Shown here in pieces: positions 1-10,752 of a DNA stretch of 64,000 nucleotides. Position 1 is the first letter of the stretch. Every line of letters begins with the position of its first letter. The translations under genes and the position numbers were made by a program. This DNA is from Paratinospora sagittata (lineage: Eukaryota; Streptophyta; Magnoliopsida; Ranunculales; Menispermaceae), in assembly GCA_035771175.1 (NCBI GenBank), contig CM069611.1, forward strand, positions 15,428,866 through 15,492,865. Reading direction: 5' to 3'. The notes beneath the pieces are model-generated. The model was not told where the DNA came from, did no database searches, and saw only the letters and a program-made list of their open reading frames with translations.

Positions 1-1088
1 TGTTGTTGCATTTGAGGTGGAAGGGTTGTCTCTATTTTGAATAAATAAATCAGATTTAGTGGCTGCAGCAGTAGTAGTATTTTCTTCTGTTTCTTCTTCA
101 AAATTAGAGTAACTTACTTCTTCATGCACAGTTGCGTCACTTTCTTCTTCATTCACAATTGCTTCTTCCCCATCATCACCCCATTCTAGATCACAAACGA
201 TGGCTTCTTCATACTTCTTATCCCAATCCCAGTTCTTGTCTTCTTCAAACACAACATCCCTACTGATTATGAACTTTTGTGAAATGGGGTCATAGAGTCT
301 GTAAGCCTTTGATTCTTCACTAACTCCCAGCAATACACAACTGAAACTTTTATCATCAAGCTTTGTTCTTTTACTGTCAGGCACATGAACATGTGAAATG
401 CATCCAAAAACTCTAAAATAGTCAACTGAAGGTTTGAGTTTACCCCAAGCTTCTTCTGGAGTTTTGTTTTGTACTGCAAAAGTTGGACTTCGATTTAAAA
501 CATGCACGGTCCAATTTACAGCTTCAGGCCAAAAGGTTTTTGGAATCTTTTTCGCTGATAGCATACAACGAACCATATTCATAATGGTTCTATTTTTGCG
601 TTCCCCAACTCCATTCTGTTGTGGCGTGTATGCAGCTGTTAACTGTCGTCGTATGCCATGAACATCACAGAAATTTGCAAATTCCTGGGATGTGAACTCG
701 CCTCCTCGATCAGTACGCAAACTTCTAAGAAATGAGCTTGTTTCCTTCTCAACGTGAATCTTAAATCTTTTGAAAACAGCAAGAGCTTCTGATTTTTCTA
801 CCAAAAAATAAACCCATGTTTTTCGACTAAAGTCATCAGTGAAGGTGAGCAAGTACCTTTTTTGCAGTTTGAGATTGGATTAATCGGTCCACAAATGTCT
901 GCATGTACTAACTGTAAAATTTCAGCAGCTCGCCAGTTGCTTTTCTTTGGAATTGAAGATCTGTGTTGTTTTACCACCAAACAATCTTTGCATAGTTTAG
1001 AGGGAGGCTGAAATTGTGGTAATCCATTCACCATCTTCCTTTGTTGAAGAGTTTTTAAGCCTTGAAAGCTCAAGTGGCCATATCGACA
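1..1088 (-). pseudogene. copia integrase and integrase-RT linker (broken pol, partial)
   Basis: Minus-strand translation gives the end of the GAG_pre-integrase domain (CKDCLVVKQH near 985) and then the integrase core. The three catalytic acidic residues are visible: Asp in VHADICGP (about 900), Asp in TDRGGEF (about 700) and Glu in NGVGERKN (about 600). Next come the conserved VFGC and an acidic Glu-rich linker reaching the window edge. The frame changes in the T6 run at 858-863, which puts everything from about 855 down to 1 in another frame that is open to the edge. Family function: insertion of retrotransposon cDNA into chromosomes. Identification is firm; the RT itself is not in view. Confidence 0.88.
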
Positions 1089-1093
1089 GTGCC

Positions 1094-1820
1094 TGTCACA
1101 CCCTGGGTTGCACAGCGTGCCCCCTACCCAGGTGTGGGTGCACCCCCTCGGGGCGAACGCCTAGCCATTATGGATCCATAATATTGTCATATCGCCATGT
1201 AGCAACCCAACCGCAGCTGGTCTACATCGAAACGATTATTTGTCTGCCACTCTTCTTTTCTTTCTCTTCTTTTTTCCTTTCTCTCCACTCACCTCTTTCT
1301 AGCACTTCCTTGATTCCCTCCTTGATTCTCTCCTTGATTCTCTCCTTGATTTCCTCCTTGATTCTCTCCTTGATTCCCTCCACTCATTCTAGCACTTCCT
1401 TGAGGGCATGGGACACTTGTCCACTTTCATGCACCAACCTTCAAATGTGTTGGTCTCATACTACTCATACCAACCACATGTACTTTAACCAATTTCATGC
1501 TTCCATGTATTTTAGATGTCCAATCCATTTAATACACCAAATTTTCATTCTCATTTATCCTTTTATTCAATCAATCCTAACTCATATCAATTCATGGTTT
1601 AATAGGTCCATGCGTAAATAATAACATATGCATTATAATTTAATTTAACATGACCCATATACAATTTATGATACACATATTTATATACATTATCAAGCAT
1701 CAACTATACAAACATTAAACAACCATCAAACAAACACCAAACATATCAAGGCAACGCATAGAGTTTGGGCAAAGTGCAATTGGGTTATGGGCTAGATGAA
1801 ATAATTTTTGGGGCGTCACA
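1094..1820 (-). mobile_element. solo LTR (727 bp) inside the copia pol gene, TSD GTGCC
   Basis: The insert starts TGTCACACCC, ends GGGGCGTCACA, and is flanked by GTGCC at 1089-1093 and 1821-1825. Removing it rejoins the copia pre-integrase region exactly. Minus orientation is inferred because, read that way, it starts TGTGACGCCCC and ends GGGTGTGACA, typical gypsy LTR ends. Its right half (about 1390-1820) matches the right end of the longer solo LTR at 58616-61506, so the two are subfamilies of one element. No internal domain is left. Confidence 0.93.
1309..1381. repeat. 12-bp tandem repeat in the solo LTR
   Basis: About six copies of a 12-base unit of the form CCTTGATTCTCT lie head to tail in the pyrimidine-rich part of the solo LTR. 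They keep a reading frame open that looks like a protein but is only repeat translation. Confidence 0.85.
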
Positions 1821-1825
1821 GTGCC

Positions 1826-2279
1826 AAAGCTGCAAAATTTCTTCTGTGATTGTGTTAAAACAAGTAGATGAAATATGCTGGGATAGAGCATGCAACACAA
1901 ACATTCGATATGAAGACATTTTGGTGTCCATAATCAAACCTTTCTGTGAATGAAACACCTTACACTTGCCATGTTGAAACAGAATGGTAAGCCCTTTTTC
2001 TTGTAATTGGCCAATACTCAGCAAATTATTCTTCAACTCAGGAACATAAAAGACTCCTGTGATGATCTGTGTCATTTTATTCACTTTCAGTCTTACATTC
2101 CCCTTTCCTAATACAGACATGCTTGTGTTGTTCCCAAGCTTCACTGAATCTCGAAAAGTTTCGTCAAAATCTGAGAAATGATCTTTTTTTCCACACATGT
2201 GATTGCTGCATCCAGAGTCAAGAAACCACGTATCTTCTCTATTGGTTTTGTTCAGATCCACATACGTCATCAACAACAT
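1826..2279 (-). pseudogene. copia protease and start of GAG_pre-integrase domain
   Basis: The frame continues in phase from gag after one TAA stop (about 2283-2285). The retropepsin active-site region reads WFLDSGCSNHM, with the Asp-Ser-Gly triad as in copia proteases. It is followed by the typical GVFYVPELKNNLLSIGQL block and the start of the pre-integrase domain. The domain is cut at 1825 by the solo LTR and resumes below 1088. Family role: cleavage of the Gag-Pol polyprotein. The in-frame stop and the insertion make it non-functional. Confidence 0.88.
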
Positions 2280-2282
2280 CTC

Positions 2283-3116
2283 TTATTGATTCTCTGCATA
2301 GTTTGCTTCTGTCTCTCGGCTTGGACATTCCCATGCAAAATGTCCGAGCTTGTGACAATTATAGCACTCCACTGTGGCCTTATCAAAAGATCTCCTGCTG
2401 CGTCCTCTTCCTCGTCCTCTATAATTTCCACGACCACGACCTCTGCTTCCGGATTGATCTCCATGAGTAACTTTCAAAGCCTGTTCTTCTTCTAACACAT
2501 GAGAGTTCATGCGTTGTTCATGTACAATAAGACTACTCTGTAACTCATCTATGGTTAAAGTTTCTAAATCGTTAGACTCTTCAATGGAACAAACAACATA
2601 ATCAAATTTGAAAGTCATAGATCGTAAAATCTTTTCAACAATAGCAGTATTTCCTTTATCCTCACCATTGGCTTTCATTTTGTTGGCAATTGCAAGAGTA
2701 CGAGAAAAATATTCGTTCACAGTTTCTCTCGGCTTCAGGTGAAGAATTTCAAATTCCTTCCTCAGGGCTTGCAAATTTCCACGCTTCACCCGTGTGGTAC
2801 CCTGATATTTCTGCTTCATAGAATCCCATATATCTTTCGCAGTCTTTTTGTTTAGAATTGTCTCTAGGATAGAACGATCTAATGCCTGAAATAGATAGTT
2901 CTTTGCCTTCAAATCCTTTAACTGCTGATCTTCATCGTGCTTCCTCTGTGCATCTGTGAGAACAGCACCTTCAGCCACTGCAGGAACTCCATTCTCCACA
3001 AGTCCCCAATACTCCTTTGAACGCAAGAAGTTTTCCATGAGCATTGCCCAGTGATCATAGTAGCCATCGAACTTCGGAACAACTGGCTGGACAAATGAAC
3101 TCTCTGTCGTCATCAT
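2283..3116 (-). CDS. copia Gag (277 aa) with CCHC zinc knuckle
   Basis: The intact 277-codon frame starts at the first ATG after the primer site. Residues 10-60 carry the gag N-terminal pattern (FDGYYDHWAMLMENFL) and residues about 70-205 the UBN2-like gag core (AKDIWDSMKQKYQG; ETVNEYFSRTL). Next comes an Arg-Gly-rich basic stretch and a CCHC knuckle, CYNCHKLGHFAWEC, near residue 253. It would form the virus-like particle and bind the element RNA. In plant copia elements gag and pol are usually one frame; here TAA at about 2283 separates them, probably a decay mutation. This is the best-preserved copia gene in the window. Confidence 0.93.
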   Translation of the reverse strand: MMTTESSFVQPVVPKFDGYYDHWAMLMENFLRSKEYWGLVENGVPAVAEGAVLTDAQRKHDEDQQLKDLKAKNYLFQALDRSILETILNKKTAKDIWDSMKQKYQGTTRVKRGNLQALRKEFEILHLKPRETVNEYFSRTLAIANKMKANGEDKGNTAIVEKILRSMTFKFDYVVCSIEESNDLETLTIDELQSSLIVHEQRMNSHVLEEEQALKVTHGDQSGSRGRGRGNYRGRGRGRSRRSFDKATVECYNCHKLGHFAWECPSRETEANYAENQ

Positions 3117-3171
3117 TCAAGTAGAACACACGTAGAAGACTGCTGCTTCTAGATAATCAGGCCCCTGTGAT

Positions 3172-3186
3172 GGGGCTCTGATACCA
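3172..3186 (-). other. primer binding site (tRNA-iMet) of the copia element
   Basis: The minus strand reads TGGTATCAGAGCCCC, complementary to the 3' end of initiator methionine tRNA. It lies two bases inside the 5' LTR and about 55 bases before the gag start. Confidence 0.9.
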
Positions 3187-3188
3187 AA

Positions 3189-3445
3189 TGATAAGAAATA
3201 GAAGCTGAAAACAGAGTACAAATGAATCTGGAGGAAATCAACTTATCTTCATTGAATAACAAACTTAGCTATTATATAGCCTTACAGAGAAAATAGAAAT
3301 AATTGAACAAACGTGAAAATAGCCCACGTCTAAACAACTCCTACAACGTGCTGAGAAGACCAAATCAACAAATAACAAAACCCAAAGGAAAAGGACGTAG
3401 TGGTAACTAACCACTAAACCAGTAAGATAAACATAAACACTAACA
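3189..3445 (-). repeat. 5' LTR (257 bp) of the copia element
   Basis: It is bounded by TG (3189) and CA (3444-3445) and placed next to the primer site. Short LTRs of 200-300 bp are normal for several plant copia lineages. The outer edge abuts ABCC transporter coding sequence at 3446. Confidence 0.87.
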
Positions 3446-6400
3446 ATTCTCAGTTTTCTGCATTGGAGAAGTTGGATTGGCATCTTGGTGTGTTCAAGGA
3501 ATTGCAATTGATGCAACAAATCTGCTTTTCCTCTTCACTTTCCTTCGCATTAAGCTTTTGGGATTCATTAGAAAAGATCCTAATGGTGGAAGCACAATAA
3601 GAGACTGGATTTTTAGAGATGTTGGATTTTGTTGTGCTTCCATTAGTGTTGCCCATTTTTGTGCTTGTTTGTGGGATGCATTGGGAAAAAAATAGAATTG
3701 GGCATTTCAGATGGTTGGTTTACTTCAACAGGGGTTTGATTTGGATTTCCTTATCTGTTTCAATCACTGTCCGAACAAACAAATGCACAAAAATTCTAAT
3801 TATGATATGGTGGATCATCTTTTGCTTACTAACTTCTGCAGTAAATGTTGAGGCTTTAATGAAAGCACATAACATTAGAATCCTAGATGCAGTGACTTGG
3901 GCCGTAAGCTTGTTACTTCTCTTATGTTCTTTTAGACTCTTCAGGCACATAGTTTTTGAGAACCGAGGAGAAGAGGGTTTATCTGAGCCTTTATTGAATT
4001 GGAGAGGAGAAAAAAGACAAATCCTCAATGTTGGGAGAGTCAAGTTTTTTAAGCCAATTGACATTTTTCTGGCTGAACCCATTACTGCGTTAGATTTGGC
4101 AGACATACCGTTTTTAGTTTCTGAAGATGAAGCTCTCACTGCATACCAAACATTTGCTCAAGCATGGGATTTTCTCATTTGTAGTAAGAAGAGCTCAAAT
4201 AGAATCAACAACTTAGTTCTCTTTGCATTATCCAAAGCTTATCGAAAAGAAATGATAATACAAGGAATTTTGGCTATTCTTAGGACGATTGCAGTTGTAT
4301 GATCACCATTATTACTGTACAGGTTCATGCAATATTCATCCCGTAAGGAGAAAAACCTATATGATGGTATCTTACTAATTGGGTACTTGGTTGTGGTAAA
4401 AGTTGTTGAAACATTGTCTCAGAGGCATTGGTTTTTTAGTGCTAGAAGATCTGGCATGAGGATGAGATCAACTCTAATGGTTGTTGTCTTATCAAAAATT
4501 GCTAAAGCTTTTCTAGCCCAAGTAGGAGAAGATACTCGACTGGGGAGATTGTAAACTACATTGCAGTGGACGCTTACTGTATGGGTGACTTCCCATTTTG
4601 GTTCCACTCTGCATGTTGTTATGCATTGCAACTTTTTCTAGCAACTGGCTTGCTATTTGGGATTGTTGGTTTGGGAGCTCTTATGGGTTTAGTTCCCCTC
4701 TTCATTTGTGGGCTTCTAAATCTCCCATTTGCAAAGTTCCTTCAAATGTGTCGGTCTAAATTTATGGTTGCCCAAGATGAACTACTTAGAGCAATGTTCG
4801 AGATATTAAACAATATGAAGATCATCAAGTTACAGTCATGGGAAAAGAATTTCAAGAACTTGGTTGACTCACCAGAGAAAATGAATTCAAGTGGTTAACC
4901 AAATCCCAAATCATTAAGTCCTATGTAAATGCGCTCTAATGGATATCTCCCACGTTGATCTCTTTTGTGGTCTTTTTTGGATGTATTCTCACAAGAAGTG
5001 CCCCTTTAAATGTTGGCACCAACCTATGAACATGATAGCAGAAGCTCAATCCATGATGATTCAATCCAAAGTCTCATTGGACCGTCTTGATGCTTTTTTA
5101 CTTGACGATGAAATCAAGGATGAAAATGTTATGGGATGCCCATCAAATGATATGGACACTAGTCTAAGAATACATTTTGGCTCTTTCAGTTGGAACCAGG
5201 ATGGAGTAGAACTAACACTGAGAGATCTTAAATTGGAAGTAAAAAAGGGAGAAAAGATCGCAGTATGTGGGCCTATAGGTTCTGGGAAATTGTCCCAACT
5301 ACAAGCAATACTTGGAGAGATCCTCAAAATTTCAGGATCAGTGAGATAAACAAGTCATCATAGCTTGTAATTTGAATTAAAATTATACAGTTAAGCTGAT
5401 AGTTCTTTGTTTCTTTTGTCCAGGTTTATATATATGAATCCATTGCTTACGTCTCACAAACTTCTTGGATTCAAAGTGGGGCTATTTGTGATAACATACT
5501 TTATGGAAAGCCAATGGAAAAAATAAGATACGAGAAAGCTATAAAAGCATGTTCACTTGATAAGGATATTGAAAGTTTCAACCATGGTGACCTCACCGAG
5601 ATTGGTCAAAGAGGGCTCAACCTGAGTGGAGGACAAAAGCAAATGATTCAACTAGCTAGAGTTGTGTACAACGATGCCGATATCTACCTACTTGATGACC
5701 CTTTTTAGTGCAGTTGATGCGCATACAGCTACAACCCTTTTCAATGTAAGAATAAAGGTTGAAGCTTTTATAAAATTTGATATGCACGAATATAAAAGTA
5801 TATGTGGCCTCAATATTTATTCACTAGTATTGCATTGTTGAAAATTCTTATTTGCACTTTCTAAATTTTGATTGAGCAATTACAGTATTGTGTCATGGCT
5901 GCTTTAGAGAAGAAAACTGCCATTCTAGTTACTCATCAAGTTGAATTTCTGGCAATAGTCGACAAAATTTTGGTGATGTTGCATGCGTTGAAATATTTAT
6001 CAATTCTTATTTGATATTTCAATTCCTCTAGTATTTTTAGTATCTTAGAAATTCAATTCTTGCTTGCTCAGGTTATGGTAGGCAGACAAGTTACAAAATC
6101 AGGAAGTTATCAGGATCTCATGGTAGAAGGAATGGCCTTTGAGCAGCTAGTGATGCTCACAAGAAAACAATGAATGTGTTGAACCCCAGAAACAATTGAA
6201 ATTGGGAACAAGAGCAAAAGCTAGAGTCTAGTAGGTTGTTTACAATAAAAGGAAATAAAAAGGAGATTTCAGCCACTAGTAAACCTGGGATCCAGTTGAC
6301 TGTAGATGAAGAAAAAGAGATCGGAGATGTTGGATGGAAGCCATTCAAAGACTATATTAAAGTTTCCAATGGATTGCTTTTTCTTACATTATCTACATTT

Positions 6401-6674
6401 GTCAGTTTGCTTTCATTGCTTTTCGGTGGCTTCAACCTATTGGCTAGGAATAGCAAGCCAAATTCCTAAAATCTCTGATGGCTTTAGATTGGTGTATACG
6501 CAAGGGTTACTGCTTGTAGTGTTGTCTTTGTATATCTACGATCCTACTTTGTAGTCCTTTTAGGATTAAAGGCTTCAAAAGCCTTTTGTTCGGGTTTCAT
6601 CAACTCATTATTTGGAACTCCCATGCACTTTTTTGATTCAACCCCTGTCGGAAGGATTTTGACCAGGGTAAGAT
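3446..6674 (+). pseudogene. ABC transporter C family (MRP-type) pseudogene, first half: TMD0/TMD1, NBD1, start of TMD2
   Basis: The translation follows plant ABCC (multidrug-resistance-associated) transporters, closest in my recollection to the ABCC8/ABCC15 type. Order: N-terminal membrane segments (about 3446-4070), TMD1 (4080-5040, with [16 protein letters not shown] and [10 protein letters not shown] motifs), NBD1 (5160-5345 and exon 5424-5740, with LSGGQKQ signature and YLLDDPF Walker B), later NBD1 exons near 5886-5980 and 6073-6170, and the linker and first TMD2 helices (6300-6660). Damage: frameshift near 3690, stops near 4300, 4553 and 4896, an extra T at the Walker B end (about 5703-5707). 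Walker A reads GPIGSGKLS, with Leu where Ser/Thr should follow Lys. The start codon is missing because a copia LTR abuts 3446. Intact relatives pump conjugates across the vacuolar or plasma membrane. Confidence 0.88.
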
Positions 6675-6675
6675 A

Positions 6676-8008
6676 TTCTAATACTAAGGAAACACTAGCA
6701 ACTGACACATGTTACCATGCATACTTAGTACTGAGGCTTAAATGTCATGCTTCACCCAGTATGCTTACAAATTCATAGTTTTTTTTTTTTGCTTTCTAGC
6801 TACTAGACCACAATTGTTAAATTGGATGGTGGATAAGCACCCAACAACCTTCTTCTAAGCCCAGTATTTCTGAAAGAGCCAAACCAAGTTTTGTTATATT
6901 CACTTATAAGATTTTCATAATGTTTTTTATGAGTAATGAAGCCATAATTCATGCATACTCTTTATCCATCTGGGTACTCATGTCATGGTGCCATCTTTGG
7001 CATTTGTAAATTGTAGGCATCTTTAGATCTGAGTGTGTTGGACTATGACATACCATACTCCTCTTTTGCAATTGCTGGTGCAATTGATATAATAGGAACC
7101 ATAACTGTCATGGCTTCTACTACATAGCAAGTCTTTCCTATTGTTATTTTGACCATGCTAGGCGTTAAATATGCTCAGGTATAACCTAACTTAGTTTGTG
7201 TTCATGAACTTCATCAACAGTAGCACAACTTGATTTACTTGTTTCATTTTTTATTTTTTTGAAAGAAATACTACTTAGCTACGACAAGGGAGCTAATTAG
7301 GATAAATGGTACAACTAAGGCTCTAGTTGTGAAGTATGAATCTAAGACATTACTTGGGTTTGTCGCTATAAGAGCTTTCTCGATGAAGGATAGGTTCTTC
7401 CAAAACTACCTAAAGCTCATTGACACAGATGCAACACTTTTATTCCATTCTAATGTTGCCATTGAGTGGTTAATTTTAAGAGTTGAAGCACTTCAGAATG
7501 AATATTGTTCACAGTAGCTCCTCCTTGTTTTGCCTCCTCAGGGTGTTGTCCCCACAGGTATGTGACTAGTTTTTACTACATGCATAGTTTCTTTAACTTG
7601 AAATATCATATAATAAATATAGCATCACTTTATTGTTGCAGGTTTTGTGCAGCTCTCTTTATCTTATGCCCTCTCTCTAACTGCTACCTCACTGTTTATG
7701 ACTCGATGGTACTGTAACTTAGCCAACCACATCATTTTTGTTGAATGTATAAAAAATTCATGAACATCCAACAGGAATCTCCAAAAACTTTGAATGACAA
7801 GAGGCCACCGGCTTCATGGCCTTCCCAGGGAAGGATAAACTTGCAGGATCTTAAGGTAAGGATGTCTAAATAGCCCAAGGGTTACCAATTTCAGTACCAT
7901 CATCTGGAAAGAGTAGGTATATTTATAATTTTAACCAATATTACATTTTCTTTAAAATTATGTGAATATATCTAGTTATGTTCATATATCATAAAGTTTG
8001 AGGTATAT
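6676..8008 (+). pseudogene. ABCC TMD2 segment, duplicated copy A
   Basis: It contains transporter exons: ASLDLSVLDYDIPYSSFAI (about 7018), the VFPIVILTMLGVKYAQ helix, the [19 protein letters not shown] block (about 7290-7500), the [13 protein letters not shown] helix (about 7640-7720) and the WPSQGRINLQDLK pre-NBD2 stretch (about 7810-7850). Introns lie between. The same segment recurs at 22993-24335 with scattered substitutions and small indels. Here a base is missing at the end of the VEALQN exon (about 7497-7505), which breaks the frame kept in copy B. Copy A joins the insertion at 8009, and the NBD2 exons follow only copy B. Confidence 0.87.
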
Positions 8009-8452
8009 TGTAACACCCCGATTTTCAAAACTTAATCTTTTTGTAAAATAATGAATATATTAATTTTATATAAAAATATCACCGAAAATCGAGATGTTAC
8101 ACGTATTCGTCTATCTTAACCCATAACCATTATATAGATAATAAAATTTGCAAAACTATGAATTTATATTTTTCCAACCAACTTACTGGTTAAGATAAAC
8201 GAATACCTTTAATTCTTCATACGATCTTTATCTTCATACGAGGGTACTTGCCCTTGTCCATCCATTATGGACACAACGTTTAAATACAATCATCAAATAG
8301 AATTAATGAATTCTATTCCAAGGCATTCACACGTGAAATCAATCACAGGGTCTTTACTAACCATAATAATATTAATTGAATTTCAATTATCAATACAATT
8401 CGTTCAAATAATAAACCTTAAAAAAATTAAATAAAATATTCAGTCCTATCAC
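8009..8452 (-). repeat. inverted fragment of the gypsy LTR 3' end
   Basis: This stretch is the reverse complement of the last 440-450 bases of the LTRs at 11299-14035 and 20263-22992, with moderate divergence. The match stops in CCTATCAC at 8452, where the right LTR rather than the left one keeps agreeing for a few bases. Confidence 0.88.
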
Positions 8453-8697
8453 TCCCGTAAGTTATTAGCCAATGGTGTATTGGGAAATCTTGATCATGGT
8501 GATTGGGTAGTGGACGTAGGTTCAAGGGAAACCAAACCACTCTAAATCCTTTATGTCCATTTATTTTGCTTTATTTGTTATTTGGATTATTACCTACTGC
8601 GCACATTACTTTTTTTAATTAAAATATTCAAAAGGTAACTCGAAAATCCGTCAAATCCAATTCACCCCCCCTCTTGGACTATAATACTGCGCCAACA
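8453..8697 (+). repeat. 3' end fragment of a SIRE-like copia LTR
   Basis: It carries the GTAGTGGACGTAGG block, an AACCACTCTAAAT block and the terminal TTCACCCCCCCTCTTGG ... CCAACA of the long copia LTRs at 32644, 36267 and 39868. It is joined directly to the inverted gypsy LTR piece. Confidence 0.78.
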
Positions 8698-9150
8698 AGA
8701 TTCACTTATTGGGTGTGAATCATACCATTACAAATGTTTTTTTACAAGTTCAAGACAAACCTACCATTTTACGGGCTAAGGATGAACCTTCTACTCCTTT
8801 TTGCAGGACAAGGAAGTGTTGAACCAATTATCCTCATGTCCCTTACGAGAATATGTCCCTATTATGAAAGATTTTGATGATTACAAAACTACATTCTATT
8901 CATGATATTACTGCACATATGGCATATCTAATCTTACTTGAAGGTATCAAAGATTCAATGATGCATGGTGAACGTATTAAAAGATCTTCTTGAAGACCAT
9001 GATTGTTTGAAGATGTTTATTTGTATGATTAGATTATGATAGATTGTAGGACTTTCTATGCCATGTGATTTAGCAATATGCATGCCTGCATGTTTTAATC
9101 GATTGGTTGCATGTTTGATTTAATCCGGGTACTTTATGTTTTATTGTGTT
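8698..9150. other. non-coding, probably decayed copia internal or LTR sequence
   Basis: It follows a copia LTR end but shows no primer site and no readable domain. Nothing else recognised. Confidence 0.4.
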
Positions 9151-9780
9151 TTAATTGAGAAATCAAAAACCGCTTTTATAAAGTTCTTCAGGACGCTAAT
9201 GTTTTAGTAGCGCTCTCCTAGACTTGATGAGTCGGGACATTGATAAAATGTTAAGACGCTCAAGGTTGAATTGATTTGATTAATAAGGACGCTTACTTAT
9301 TAGTAGTGACCTTTCTCTTTTCAATCTTTGAGAATGTCAAGACACTGACTTAGTTTCAGCTCGCTAAAAGATTTTCTTGTATCTTTAAGTGATTTATATC
9401 TTTAAAGACGCTGATAAGTTATAAGTTGAATGAATTATCAGGACGCTACTTGTGTTGCAGCGCCCTCATCTTTAGAATCAACTTAAGTAACTTTCAGGAT
9501 TCTCACAGTCCTTCAGCGAGCTTAAACATTGTTTTAAAACTGCTTTAAATAGTTCAGGCGCTTACTTTTGAGTAGCTCCCTCATATGTTTTGCGTTTTAA
9601 AACAAAGCAGGACGCTTACTGCGAAGTAGCGCCCTCATGCTTTAAGTCGTTCAATTGTCAAAGCAAGTCAGGATGCTTACTACTTAGTAGCACCCTCACT
9701 TCATTGTTCAGTAGGACGCTGATGTTCTACGAGCCCCCTCAAAAGAACAAAACGATAAAATATATATTTTTGCTATTCTA
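9151..9780 (+). repeat. U3-like fragment of a SIRE-like LTR with GGACGCT repeats
   Basis: About ten copies of the paired motif GGACGCT ... AGCGCCCTC occur, in the same order as in the LTRs at 33238-33810 and 37375-38030. The LTR start (TGTTAACC) is missing, and this piece lies after, not before, the LTR end at 8453-8697. The copia part is therefore scrambled or the remains of two LTRs. Confidence 0.8.
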
Positions 9781-9944
9781 ACATTACTGCCATTTATGTT
9801 AACCTTTTTTCAGAAATGTACGAATACTTTTCAGAATTGTACAACAACTTTTTAAAACGTTCTAAAACTTTGTCAGAACATTCCTCTTTCATGAAAGGAT
9901 CAGATGATTCAGGTGCTATTGTCGTAATTCGCATTATGCTGAAT

Positions 9945-10333
9945 CGATCACTCCATTAGCGCAGACATGATACAAAGTTCTATTTTAGGATGTCGGATGC
10001 CTCGTCCTGGACAGGTGGATCTTTCATTTCTAGAATTCTTTGAATTTTTTGACTCATTATTCTATAACTTTTACAGTTGTGCCCATAGCTATAACTTCAC
10101 TTGCTTCTCTTAACAATATATTTGAAAAATGCGTCTTTTAACATATGTAAGCTTAATTGCATATTTTTGTAGTAGGCTGAAAATGTTTACATCTTTACTT
10201 GCAGTGGATTTGGATGTTTTTTTCTCCAAGGACTAAATTTAGAGGTGGTGATGCACGACAAGCATATTCAGTCACTCGTCCAGAATCTCATTTGCACTTT
10301 GCACTTTGTTCAGGAAGCCGCTCTGATCCTGTG
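9945..10333 (+). pseudogene. DUF547-domain gene fragment (two exons)
   Basis: Exon one ends at 10014 and encodes DMIQSSILGCRMPRPGQ, a block of plant DUF547 proteins (ternary-complex-factor MIP1-like). A GT...AG intron runs 10015-10204. Exon two (10205-10333) encodes WIWMFFSPRTKF, then GGDARQAY and LHFALCSGSRSDPV, which match the next DUF547 blocks. It ends at a plausible GT donor. Upstream coding is only readable for a few residues, and no later DUF547 exon is recognised. The kept intron shows the piece came from genomic DNA, not from a spliced transcript. DUF547 function is not well defined. Confidence 0.72.
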
Positions 10334-10752
10334 GTACACTTTATATCTCAAACATCTGTATTTCTCGTTTTAGTTGAAAGTTGAAACTTCAATTGTTCTT
10401 TAAAATATTCCTCCCTTAGCAGCTTCCTGAAAAGAATGGACACTATGTCTAGGCCTCTGACTCGTATTGATACAAGTTGTTCAACTATGTTCAAGATTGC
10501 ACTGGTAGTAGTTGTGGAAGCCACTGCAAACTGAAAACATCTTCCGGAAAGTCCAAAGTCTTTTTGATCATTCTTTGCTTGGCTCATGAGTTTCCCTTGC
10601 TATGGCTAATGCTCTATATTAATGCCTTCAGAGATCGGCCGCCCTCAAAAGATTGCAGTCCGTTTGATGCAATGATCCTATTTTTTATATTTTCAATTTG
10701 ATCAGTTTCATTAATTGTAGCACTTTTTCTCAGGAGATCGAGATGTTAAAAT
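10334..10752. other. unrecognised sequence between DUF547 and LORELEI-like fragments
   Basis: It contains a 79-codon minus-strand frame (10348-10587, with an EEYFKEQLKFQLS stretch) and overlapping plus-strand frames. No family is recognised. It may be intron or UTR of either captured gene. Confidence 0.3.

Larger units (their letters stand above)
1..3445 (-). mobile_element. Ty1/copia retrotransposon, minus strand, cut by window edge
   Basis: Read on the minus strand the order is 5' LTR (3189-3445), primer site, gag, protease, integrase and the start of the integrase-RT linker. Protease and integrase before RT is the copia order. RT, RNase H and the 3' LTR must lie left of position 1. The element sits in the first recognisable coding part of an ABCC transporter: transporter sequence begins directly at 3446 (ATTCT, the expected TSD, whose partner is outside the window). 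It is dead: an in-frame stop between gag and protease, a solo LTR inserted in the pre-integrase region, and a frameshift in integrase. Confidence 0.92.

Noticed and set aside
1016..1621. 201-codon plus-strand frame
   Set aside because: It crosses the junction of copia sequence and solo LTR and is mostly 12-bp repeat translation.
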